A stretch of 11,757 bases of DNA from Desulfobacteraceae bacterium (lineage in GTDB: Bacteria > Desulfobacterota > Desulfobacteria > Desulfobacterales > JAABPS01), in assembly GCA_011391835.1 (NCBI GenBank), contig JAABPS010000053.1, positions 1 to 11,757 of the forward strand. Reading direction: 5' to 3'. This document shows, piece by piece, positions 7,327 through 11,757 of this stretch. Within the stretch, counting starts at the first letter, position 1. Each line of letters begins with the position of its first letter. The notes below the pieces were generated by a model. The model ran no database searches. It saw only the letters and a program-made list of their open reading frames with translations, and was not told the origin of the DNA. The position numbers and the translations under genes are program-made.

Positions 7327-7399
7327 GATTGCCTCTTACCTTATTTCTCTTAAGCAATGCGCTAGAAGTTTGCGAGGATGGCGAATTTCTGCCAATACG

Positions 7400-7434
7400 C
7401 TGCACACGCCATAAAGCCGGTGAATTGTGTGCAG
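7400..7434. repeat. Inverted repeat between the two TA modules
   Basis: CTGCACAC (7400-7407) and GTGTGCAG (7427-7434) are perfect inverted copies around a 19-base loop, directly after the hicB stop codon in the direction of transcription. No T-run follows on the minus strand, so it is not a standard terminator. It may protect or end the hicAB transcript, or mark a recombination boundary between modules. Confidence 0.4.
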
Positions 7435-7441
7435 ATTGTAA

Positions 7442-7771
7442 TTATTGACTCAATTTGGAGCTGGCAATGCGATTAAGGCTTACACCAGATTCAGCAGCTT
7501 GTATGGCCAATTTCCTATGAACATCAGGCGGCACCCTGACCATAAATTTACCGCTAAAATGCTTGCTTGAGATAGGCTCAGGAATTGGCTCGCCATTTTT
7601 GGCCATGTCCAAAAATACATCGGCCACAAGTTTTCGGATTCCTTTTAAGGCCTTTTCCGGTGTATCAGCCAGCCAACTCAAGCTTGGAAATTCCGCACAT
7701 AGACCTACATACTCATTATCGTCTTCAGACCAGGTAAGTCGGTACGTGTATTTATCATTTTTTGGGGCCAT
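7442..7771 (-). CDS. hicB: HicB-family antitoxin
   Basis: Antitoxin of the HicAB pair; it neutralises HicA and is expected to repress their shared promoter. The N-terminal part (YTYRLTWSEDDNEYVGLCAEFPSLS split over about 9-32, then ALKGIRKLVADV) is the HicB degraded RNase-H-like fold. The C-terminal part KFMVRVPPDVHRKL through AAESGVSLNRIASSKL (75-107) is a ribbon-helix-helix DNA-binding domain. Start: ATG 7771 has GGAGG six bases upstream. The longer reading from 7792 lacks this and starts inside hicA, so 7771 is used (109 residues). It overlaps the end of hicA by 17 bases, the usual coupled arrangement. The likely operator is the palindrome at 8026-8039. The protein looks complete and functional. 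Confidence 0.9.
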   Translation of the reverse strand: MAPKNDKYTYRLTWSEDDNEYVGLCAEFPSLSWLADTPEKALKGIRKLVADVFLDMAKNGEPIPEPISSKHFSGKFMVRVPPDVHRKLAIQAAESGVSLNRIASSKLSQ

Positions 7772-8015
7772 GGCTAACCTCCATTTTTTCAATCGCCAAA
7801 AGCACTTGCTTTACTTGATATGCCTTGGCCTTGCCTTTATTGTTCTGAATATTTACCCTTGGGTTTCCTTGCCAGGGGGTTTTATAAATTCGATGGCTGC
7901 TTTTTTTCTGACGTGGTTCACCAAAATAATAATCACATATTCTGCATAAATCCGAAAACCGCACATCTTTAGGATTCCGCTGCAATGTGGGTAGCAGGTC
8001 ATCGATTTGGGTCAT
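7755..8015 (-). CDS. hicA: HicA-family toxin (mRNA interferase)
   Basis: Toxin of the HicAB pair, a small double-stranded-RNA-binding-like protein that cleaves mRNA. The 86 residues show the family pattern: DDLLPTLQRNPKDVRFSDLCRI (5-26), FGEPRQKKSSHRIYKTPW with the candidate catalytic histidine H41, PRVNIQN at 52-58, and the C-terminal helix GKAKAYQVKQVLLAIEK. The longer-than-minimal form with the RFSDL insert is a known subfamily. ATG 8015 has no ribosome-binding site; the predicted transcription start from the upstream TTGACA/TACTAT promoter falls on or next to this ATG, so a leaderless mRNA is possible. The catalytic residue and length are intact, so it is probably active. Confidence 0.88.
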   Translation of the reverse strand: MTQIDDLLPTLQRNPKDVRFSDLCRICDYYFGEPRQKKSSHRIYKTPWQGNPRVNIQNNKGKAKAYQVKQVLLAIEKMEVSHGPKK

Positions 8016-8021
8016 AGCAAT

Positions 8022-8049
8022 ATAGTATCAATATTGATATCATTGTCAA
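8022..8049 (-). promoter_or_regulatory. hicAB promoter
   Basis: On the minus strand a perfect -35 TTGACA (8049-8044) is followed by TACTAT (8027-8022, 16-base spacer) or TATATT (8024-8019, 19-base spacer). The palindromic operator fills the spacer and reaches the -10 box. With the first choice, transcription begins about seven bases later, at or very near the hicA ATG. Confidence 0.6.
8026..8039. promoter_or_regulatory. Palindromic operator, likely HicB binding site
   Basis: TATCAATATTGATA is a perfect 14-bp palindrome lying between the -35 and -10 elements and 10 bases upstream of the hicA start codon. Binding of the ribbon-helix-helix protein HicB here would block RNA polymerase, as known for HicAB autoregulation. 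The protein-site match is inferred. Confidence 0.65.
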
Positions 8050-8388
8050 GGGCAAAGATTAATACTCGGCGCAGTTGGTTAACAAACGACTGTGCGGCGC
8101 CGACTGCGAAATGTTACGTTAAATACTCAAGCGTTGCTCCCGGCGTCCGACACAAGCCGGATGTTTGCAGCAGAGTAAAAGCACAGAAGCTGGAATTCAA
8201 GCCAGAGGGTTACGGATAAGGGAGATCTATGCTCTGACTCTCTATGGATGGTTATTAGTTGTTGACACCCGAAGGCTCATATGGGTTAGGCTGACACATC
8301 ACAGTTATTGATAGTCCAAAGTGTTTTTTTTGCTCATTAAATATCTCAAGACATTATTTGTGCTCAATGCATGTTCTATTTGCTATTT
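8050..8388. other. Non-coding spacer with imperfect hairpin and integron-attC-like words
   Basis: No convincing gene is seen. An imperfect hairpin spans 8069-8095: GCGCAGT pairs with ACTGTGC, extended inward to 11 of 12 pairs, with the GTTAAC palindrome at the tip. The word TTAACAAACGAC on its right flank, and CTCAAGCGTT about 50 bases on (8127-8136), recall parts of integron attC sites. The expected matching arms do not pair well, so this is at best a decayed or chance resemblance. An open frame at 8007-8219 has no ribosome-binding site or recognisable domain. Confidence 0.4.
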
Positions 8389-8994
8389 CTAAGAAGTTTC
8401 CTTCGTCCTTTTCATACTGGCAAAAAGAACGGCAAGAGCAATGCCCAACTTGCGGTCAAGCATTCCGCTACCATCCATTGAGAAATCGGCTGACATTTCA
8501 AAGCGAAACGTATTGATGTTGACCTTGAAGAGGAATACTTTTTCATCCCCAATAAAACCAATCATGATGTCATTCATTGGTTTACCGCCATATCTAACAT
8601 TTGGAGGAGTTGCCTCTTGTTCAATGCGACCAATCTGCATCATTTGTGGATCAAGAATTTGCCATTCCACACCTTCCGAACTTTTTTTATTTCTATTCCC
8701 CTTCAAACCGCCAATAATTTGACTTGTTAGAATATCTTTAAACTCATATCTATAAACGCCAGAAAAGTAGGCATCTTCGAATGAAATCTTGTTTAGGCAA
8801 GCGACCAATTCGGCTCCCTGCATGGAAAATATGCTTTTCCCACTGCTGATAATTGCGGGAGGCTTCGCCCGGAGGACAATATTGCCGCATGGATCAATAA
8901 TGTCAAATGAGCTATTTGGGAACAGACGGCCACGAAGCAAGTAGGTTGTGGAATCGAATTTTTTCTTTTCGAAATCAACTAACATTTCGTTCAA
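8389..8994 (-). CDS. LURP-one / scramblase (tubby C-terminal-like) domain protein
   Basis: Soluble protein of about 200 residues whose pattern fits the tubby-C-like superfamily shared by LURP-one-related proteins and phospholipid scramblases, which bind or respond to membranes. Visible are FDIIDPCGNIVLRAK (30-44), a second repeat-like WQILDPQMMQIGRIEQ (111-126), and the end DFSMDGSGMLDRKLGIALAVL (170-190), which resembles the closing helix of the fold. The start is uncertain: TTG 8994 has AAGGA nine bases upstream, while ATG 8985 is the first ATG. Both give nearly the same protein. It stands alone, flanked by long non-coding stretches. No function beyond the fold can be given; the family call rests on motif resemblance. 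Confidence 0.6.
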   Translation of the reverse strand: MNEMLVDFEKKKFDSTTYLLRGRLFPNSSFDIIDPCGNIVLRAKPPAIISSGKSIFSMQGAELVACLNKISFEDAYFSGVYRYEFKDILTSQIIGGLKGNRNKKSSEGVEWQILDPQMMQIGRIEQEATPPNVRYGGKPMNDIMIGFIGDEKVFLFKVNINTFRFEMSADFSMDGSGMLDRKLGIALAVLFASMKRTKETS

Positions 8995-9340
8995 TAAAAT
9001 AAATCCTTTTCATTTTTTCCCGCCTAACAAGTAATTATATGGTTTCTGCCTATCTCCGCGGATAAAATCCCTGAACAATGTTTTTCGTGCTGTATTAAAG
9101 CATTTTCTAACAGGATATCGCTCAATATTGAATATTATACTGTTAGCAGGATATCTCCAAATGCTGAACATACTTAAAAGCGGAATCGCAGGTTTCGCAA
9201 TTATCTTAGAATAAGGGGGTTGCAGAGTCTGTTCTGAACGGAATATCCCCAAAACCATTCAATATGAGATCGCTTTGTTATCCGGCTATGAGACTGTATC
9301 GCAATTACAATAATGACCGTTTTCAAAATTTTGTTTGGTT
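8995..9340. other. Non-coding region with degenerate 36-bp tandem repeat
   Basis: No supported gene. CAGGATATC occurs at 9111-9119 and 9147-9155 with similar following bases, giving a diverged direct repeat of 36-bp period. CTAACAG (9107-9113) and CTGTTAG (9140-9146) are perfect inverted copies in the same stretch. A reading frame on the minus strand (9258-9010) spans this but has no ribosome-binding site and no known domain. It may be a relic of a repeat element. Confidence 0.35.
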
Positions 9341-9447
9341 TGTCATTCCGGGCTCCGACCCGGAATCCAGTTTAATTACAGAAAGATAGAAGCCTGGATC
9401 CTGAATCAAAGCCTGTCCCGGACTCCGATCCGGGATCAGGGATGACA
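9341..9447. repeat. REP/BIME-like paired hairpin repeat
   Basis: Two hairpins share the same 6-base loop CTCCGA: ATTCCGGG/CCCGGAAT (9345-9366) and TCCCGGA/TCCGGGA (9416-9435). The unit begins TGTCAT at 9341 and ends ATGACA at 9447, so the ends are inverted copies, and the inner ATCCAG (9366-9371) is mirrored by CTGGAT (9394-9399). This is the familiar GTCATTCC...GGAATCCAG type of extragenic palindromic repeat found in many proteobacterial genomes. Confidence 0.7.
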
Positions 9448-9535
9448 TGAAGAAAAATCAAAGATTTTTCTATTAAGACACAGTCTCCAAGTCCGGGATG
9501 ACTTGTAGAAAAAACGATGACAATAGTGGGACGGG

Positions 9536-9572
9536 ATTGCGTCGTCGTCCGTCGAGGCGGACTTTTCGCAAT
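9536..9572. repeat. Second REP-like hairpin
   Basis: Nested inverted repeat: ATTGCG (9536-9541) with CGCAAT (9567-9572), and inside it GTCCG (9547-9551) with CGGAC (9558-9562). It is followed at once by GACA, giving the same ATGACA border (9571-9576) as the neighbouring units. Confidence 0.6.
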
Positions 9573-9619
9573 GACAAAAAGGAGCGCATAATGACAGGAT
9601 ATGTGTTCACTTCCGTGTG

Positions 9620-9655
9620 CCGCCGGCATGGGATACACTCATCCCGTACCGGCGG
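9620..9655. repeat. Strong GC-rich hairpin near the 3' end of the DUF5320 operon
   Basis: CCGCCGGCATGGGAT (9620-9634) pairs with ATCCCGTACCGGCGG (9641-9655): 15 positions with one mismatch and one G-T pair around a 6-base loop. It lies 40 bases beyond the stop codon of the last gene of the leftward operon. No T-run follows on either strand. It belongs to the REP-like mosaic and may stabilise the 3' end of that mRNA. Confidence 0.6.
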
Positions 9656-9694
9656 GAGCCGGGATAGCCGTAGAATGAGTTGAATGACATGCGA

Positions 9695-10033
9695 TCATCC
9701 ATTATCAGCGGATTCGCTTTTCAATTCATCTATCCGGCTGTTGATTCTGTCCAGTGTGGATTTTAAATAATTTGACTGTTCGGACAACCATCGCAATTCA
9801 TCTCCTTTTGCAGGCGGCTGTCCATATCCATATACGAACGGGTAAAAACAAAACCCTCGTCCTGCACCTCGTCCCATGCCAAACATCCCATAACCGCGTC
9901 CGAATCCACGGCCTGAAAACCCTCTTCCCGGGAATTGCCGCGGATATCCCGCGTGTTGCGGATTGCATGCGCCTCTTGCGCCGCCGGTCATGGGGCCGGC
10001 GCCCAATGGCCCTGTTCTATCAAATCCTGGCAT
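9695..10033 (-). CDS. DUF5320 family protein, Gly/Arg/Phe-rich with C-terminal coiled coil
   Basis: Third gene of the leftward operon, about 112 residues. The N-terminal MPGFDRTGPLGAGPMTGG is the DUF5320 signature (usually MPRGDRTGPxGxGPxTGRG). The middle (about 29-72) is low-complexity glycine, arginine and phenylalanine. The end GDELRWLSEQSNYLKSTLDRI and onward (77-107) is a predicted coiled coil that may mediate pairing. Start: GGAGG lies two bases before ATG 10039 and eight before ATG 10033; 10033 also gives the family's MP- opening, so it is chosen. Such proteins occur in anaerobes next to MTH1175/NifX-like and MinD-type ATPase genes. Their role is unknown, perhaps a scaffold for a metal-cofactor complex. 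Only one or two cysteines are present, so it is not itself an obvious cluster carrier. Confidence 0.8.
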   Translation of the reverse strand: MPGFDRTGPLGAGPMTGGARGACNPQHAGYPRQFPGRGFSGRGFGRGYGMFGMGRGAGRGFCFYPFVYGYGQPPAKGDELRWLSEQSNYLKSTLDRINSRIDELKSESADNG

Positions 10034-10077
10034 ACTCATCGCCTCCTTTAATTTTGGATTTAAGAATCCATGGGTTA

Positions 10078-10290
10078 CTATCTTTCTTTCCTTCTGCCTG
10101 AACGCTTTCCAGCGCCCTGTCCTCTGCTGGAAGTGCTGTCTGAATTTTGATAATTTCTTCTTTTTTCACCCTGCACGATATTTTCAAAATCCAATTCAGA
10201 CGTACGGGCTCTTTTCGAACCGCATTTTCCAAGGCCTTTTCCGGTTCTGGGACCCTGTCCCAGAGGTCCAGTTCCATCACCTCTTGGCAT
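10078..10290 (-). CDS. Short DUF5320-like protein
   Basis: Second gene of the leftward operon, 70 residues. MPRGDGTGPLGQGPRTGKG followed by LGKCG is the canonical DUF5320 opening. The rest is hydrophilic and basic, ending RGQGAGKRSGRRKER, as in other short members. The start at ATG 10290 is set by an ideal ribosome-binding sequence AAGGAGGTGAT ending four bases upstream; the in-frame GTG at 10299 lies inside that sequence and is rejected. A longer frame on the same strand (10280-10020) overlaps it but has no start signal or family match. It lies 34 bases after the DUF134 gene and 44 before the next DUF5320 gene. Unlike its neighbour it lacks the coiled-coil tail. Function unknown. Confidence 0.75.
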   Translation of the reverse strand: MPRGDGTGPLGQGPRTGKGLGKCGSKRARTSELDFENIVQGEKRRNYQNSDSTSSRGQGAGKRSGRRKER

Positions 10291-10324
10291 GTGTATCACC
10301 TCCTTGTTTTATTAATGGGTTAAA

Positions 10325-10654
10325 TTAAAATATTCGACGGCCTCTTCTGCGTCGATGTCTTCTGTTGCCCTGAACCTCATAATTTCCTCCCTCGATTTTC
10401 AAGATGCTGCCGTTTATCAGCGCATTTCCAATGATGCTTCTGGCATTGGCCAAAATACGTCCGTATGTTTGGCGGGATACATTCATTATCTCTGCGGCGG
10501 TTTCCTGATCCAGTTTTTCCACATCACTTAAGCGGATGGCTTCGAGTTCTTCCACAGAGAGAAATATCTCTCCAGTATGAGGAGTTCCGTCCGGCGCGAA
10601 TGCCTGTATGGCTGGATACGCGGATACCCATCGCAATTTTTTCGGTCGCGGCAT
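10325..10654 (-). CDS. DUF134 family DNA-binding protein, basic-tail form
   Basis: Probable transcriptional regulator of about 109 residues. MPRPKKLRWV opens the family, and FLSVEELEAIRLSD (about 31-44) precedes a sigma-factor-like helix-turn-helix LDQETAAEIMNVSRQTYGRI (48-67) in which the VSRQTYGRI helix is the likely recognition helix. INGSILKIEGGNYEV closes the conserved part, and the end HRRRRGRR is strongly basic, where the sister protein has a zinc ribbon. Start: ATG 10654 gives the family opening; GTG 10669 would add five residues without a clear ribosome-binding site. The promoter at 10741-10713 and the operator at 10698-10711 lie upstream, so it probably regulates itself. It leads the leftward operon with two DUF5320 genes. 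DUF134 proteins are poorly characterised. Confidence 0.85.
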   Translation of the reverse strand: MPRPKKLRWVSAYPAIQAFAPDGTPHTGEIFLSVEELEAIRLSDVEKLDQETAAEIMNVSRQTYGRILANARSIIGNALINGSILKIEGGNYEVQGNRRHRRRRGRRIF

Positions 10655-10697
10655 ATTAATATATTCCACTCTTAATGATGAAGGAAAAAGCGAGTAA

Positions 10698-10711
10698 TGA
10701 GCTTACGCTCA
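10698..10711. promoter_or_regulatory. Operator site 1 (TGAGC-N4-GCTCA)
   Basis: TGAGCTTACGCTCA is a perfect 5-bp-arm palindrome. It lies one base downstream of the -10 box of the leftward promoter and so covers the expected transcription start near 10706, a position that suits repression. Confidence 0.7.
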
Positions 10712-10712
10712 G

Positions 10713-10741
10713 AATATAAATACCGCCTCAAATGAAGTCAA
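10713..10741 (-). promoter_or_regulatory. Promoter of the leftward DUF134-DUF5320-DUF5320 operon
   Basis: On the minus strand TTGACT (10741-10736) and TATATT (10718-10713) are spaced by exactly 17 bases, each matching five of six sigma70 consensus bases. The start falls within operator site 1. Confidence 0.7.
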
Positions 10742-10750
10742 GAAGATTTT

Positions 10751-10764
10751 TGGGCATACGCTCA
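10751..10764. promoter_or_regulatory. Operator site 2 (middle copy)
   Basis: TGGGCATACGCTCA matches the other copies, with one arm base changed. It lies 9 bases upstream of the leftward -35 box and 61 upstream of the rightward one. Centre distances to sites 1 and 3 are 53 and 103 bases, close to 5 and 10 helical turns, which would allow cooperative binding or looping. Confidence 0.6.
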
Positions 10765-10825
10765 TAATTATTATTTTGATTTTTAAGTGGAGGCGGCAAT
10801 TTTAAAAAATAATCAAAAATTAGGC

Positions 10826-10854
10826 TTGACAAGAAACCAGGCGTCCATTATTTT
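10826..10854 (+). promoter_or_regulatory. Promoter of the rightward DUF134-zinc ribbon / MTH1175 operon
   Basis: TTGACA (10826-10831, perfect) and TATTTT (10849-10854, four of six) with a 17-base spacer. The expected start near 10861 is covered by operator site 3. Confidence 0.65.
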
Positions 10855-10867
10855 GAGCATATACTCA
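10854..10867. promoter_or_regulatory. Operator site 3
   Basis: TGAGCATATACTCA has 4-bp inverted arms and matches sites 1 and 2 except in the inner right arm. It touches the last base of the rightward -10 box, within two bases of the register of site 1 against its own promoter. Confidence 0.7.
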
Positions 10868-10888
10868 AAAAAAGCAACTTGAATTATC

Positions 10889-11305
10889 ATGGGCCGAAAT
10901 AAAAAGAATCGAATTGTTAAATATAATCCAGATGTTAAGTATTTCAAACCCCGGGGGATTCCGATGTTTGATCTCGAAGAAGTGGTACTTAGTGTTGATG
11001 AAAGAGAGGCGCTTCGCCTCGCAGATCTTCTGGGTATGTCCCATGAGGATGCGGGCAGGGAAATGGGTGTATCACGAGCGACATTCGGACGGATCGTAGA
11101 GAACGCTCGTAAAACTATTGCAGATGCCATGATAAACGGAAAAGCAATAATGATAGAAGGCGGGAGTTTCCATGTGGTGGACGACATCCGCAGATTTAAT
11201 TGCCGCAAATGTGATCATAAGTGGGATGAGCCTTTTGGGACAGGGCGGCCTGGACAATGTCCTGAATGCCATGAAGCAGATATTCGGCGCATCAGAGCCG
11301 ATTAA
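10889..11305 (+). CDS. DUF134 family regulator with C-terminal zinc ribbon
   Basis: Probable DNA-binding regulator of 138 residues, paralogous to the divergent DUF134 gene. The N-terminal part is basic (MGRNKKNRIV). VVLSVDEREALRLADLLGM (32-50) precedes the helix-turn-helix SHEDAGREMGVSRATFGRIV (51-70), and AMINGKAIMIEGGSFHV follows. The extra C-terminal segment has C105-x2-C108 and C124-x2-C127, a four-cysteine zinc-ribbon pattern that could bind zinc or iron, or sense redox state. ATG 10889 matches the family opening but has only a poor ribosome-binding site, so translation may be low, as is common for autoregulated repressors. The upstream promoter and operator site 3 suggest self-control. 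It is followed after 39 bases by the MTH1175-like gene, probably in one transcript. Confidence 0.87.
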   Translation: MGRNKKNRIVKYNPDVKYFKPRGIPMFDLEEVVLSVDEREALRLADLLGMSHEDAGREMGVSRATFGRIVENARKTIADAMINGKAIMIEGGSFHVVDDIRRFNCRKCDHKWDEPFGTGRPGQCPECHEADIRRIRAD

Positions 11306-11344
11306 TAATTGAAATAGGAATTTAGAATAAGGAGGGACTGAAAA

Positions 11345-11707
11345 GTGAAAATCGCTGTTACATCATCGGGCAAAGAATTAACATCAGAGATGGATCCCAG
11401 ATTTGGAAGAGCTGCCTATTTCCTGATCGTTGATCCGGATACTATGGAATTTGAAATTGTGGAGAATCTTCAGAATATTAATTTACCGCAAGGGGCAGGG
11501 ATACAGGCAGGAAAAACGATTGCTGATAAGAAGGTCGACATGCTGATCACAGGGAATTGCGGGCCCAAGGCGTTTAGAACATTACAGGCGGCCGGTATCA
11601 AGGTGATTACAGAAATAAACGGCCGGGTGATGGACGCTGTTGAGAAATTTAAAAAAGGAGAATTAAAACCATCAGGCACGGCCAATGTGGATGGGCATTG
11701 GTCATGA
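11345..11707 (+). CDS. MTH1175 / NifX-NafY family protein (dinitrogenase FeMo-cofactor biosynthesis-like)
   Basis: Small cytoplasmic protein of 120 residues with the ribonuclease-H-like fold shared by NifX, NafY, the C-terminal part of NifB and the orange protein ORP. These bind metal-sulfur cofactors or precursors. Visible motifs: MKIAVTSSGKELTSEMDPRFGRA split over 1-23 with DPRFGRA, GAGIQAGKTIADKKVD (50-65), GNCGPKAF (70-77) with a single conserved cysteine, and VMDAVEKFKKGELK near the end. The start codon is GTG 11345, with GGAGGG about eight bases upstream. No nif genes are in sight, so a role in nitrogenase is not implied; in sulfate reducers such genes belong to ORP-type complexes of unclear function. 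A further ribosome-binding sequence after the stop points to another gene of the operon, often a MinD/Mrp-type ATPase in similar clusters. Confidence 0.88.
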   Translation: MKIAVTSSGKELTSEMDPRFGRAAYFLIVDPDTMEFEIVENLQNINLPQGAGIQAGKTIADKKVDMLITGNCGPKAFRTLQAAGIKVITEINGRVMDAVEKFKKGELKPSGTANVDGHWS

Positions 11708-11736
11708 TTTAAGAAATGTCCAGATAAAAATATATC

Positions 11737-11757
11737 AAGGAGAGGAATAAGGAGAGG
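11737..11757 (+). promoter_or_regulatory. Duplicated ribosome-binding sequence for the next gene (outside window)
   Basis: AAGGAGAGG occurs twice, at 11737-11745 and 11749-11757, with 12-base spacing, and the window then ends. A start codon is expected within about ten bases beyond the edge, continuing the rightward operon. Confidence 0.6.

Noticed and set aside
8007..8219. 70-codon open frame on the plus strand crossing the hicA promoter
   Set aside because: No start signal, crosses the operator and hairpin region, and its composition does not look like a protein.
8285..8291. GTTAGGC as an integron attC core
   Set aside because: The word fits GTTRRRY, but no matching RYYYAAC or foldable arms occur at the right distance upstream.
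9010..9258. 82-codon open frame on the minus strand
   Set aside because: No ribosome-binding site, no recognisable domain; it overlies the degenerate tandem repeat, which explains its repeated RYP residues.
9754..10101. 115-codon plus-strand frame opposite the DUF5320 genes
   Set aside because: It is the antisense of Gly/Arg-rich coding sequence, which lacks stop codons by composition; the minus-strand genes have strong family signatures and ribosome-binding sites.
10020..10280. 86-codon open frame on the minus strand overlapping the short DUF5320 gene
   Set aside because: No ribosome-binding site or family match; the overlapping frame has an ideal AAGGAGGTGAT signal and the canonical DUF5320 N-terminus and C-terminus.
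10698..10867. CRISPR-like array from the three repeated palindromes
   Set aside because: Only three short 14-bp copies with unequal spacing and promoters between them; regulatory operators explain them better.

Overview
The window looks like chromosome from a strictly anaerobic, Gram-negative bacterium, most plausibly a sulfate reducer of the Desulfobacterota (Desulfobacterales-like). The grounds are outer-membrane genes (DUF1302 porin-like protein, LolA-like protein, RND permease), two cysteine-dense double [4Fe-4S] proteins, an IHF-alpha subunit, and a DUF134 / DUF5320 / MTH1175 (NifX-like) cluster typical of anaerobes. The lineage is inferred from gene content and style; no 16S or marker gene is present.

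Layout. (1) 1-3660, + strand: a tightly packed export operon holding the C-terminal half of an RND/MMPL permease (cut by the window edge), a periplasmic LolA-like protein and a DUF1302 outer-membrane beta-barrel. Together they could form an envelope-spanning lipid or hydrophobe transport route. (2) 3661-4297: an AT-rich gap and an IHF-alpha gene. (3) 4349-6581, + strand: a leader hairpin, a small conserved protein with an SCCGxGGC motif, and two paralogous iron-sulfur proteins with an unusual N-terminal cysteine domain (CxC...C...C, then CFCxxCCC) in front of a classical 2x[4Fe-4S] ferredoxin domain. (4) 6582-8060, - strand: an accessory patch with two toxin-antitoxin-type modules, a MNT-like nucleotidyltransferase with its small partner and a full HicA/HicB pair whose promoter contains a perfect 14-bp palindrome. 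A long-range inverted repeat closes its left side. (5) 8061-9694: mostly non-coding sequence with one tubby/LURP-one-like gene and a dense mosaic of REP-like hairpin repeats that often end in ATGACA. (6) 9695-11757: two divergent operons. Leftward are DUF134, DUF5320 and DUF5320. Rightward are DUF134 fused to a zinc ribbon, an MTH1175/NifX-like protein, and a further gene beyond the window whose ribosome-binding sequence is visible.

The most interesting part is region 6. The 234-bp space between the divergent DUF134 genes holds three copies of a palindrome of the form TGAGC-N4-GCTCA. Two lie at almost the same register just downstream of the -10 boxes of two facing sigma70-type promoters; the third lies between them. 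This is the architecture expected of an autoregulated, cross-regulated switch in which DUF134 proteins are the likely repressors. The genes resemble the ORP / MTH1175-type metal-cofactor systems of anaerobes, so the switch may respond to a metal, cofactor or redox signal. That last step is inference. The twin cysteine-rich ferredoxins and the possibly leaderless hicA transcript are the next most interesting points.
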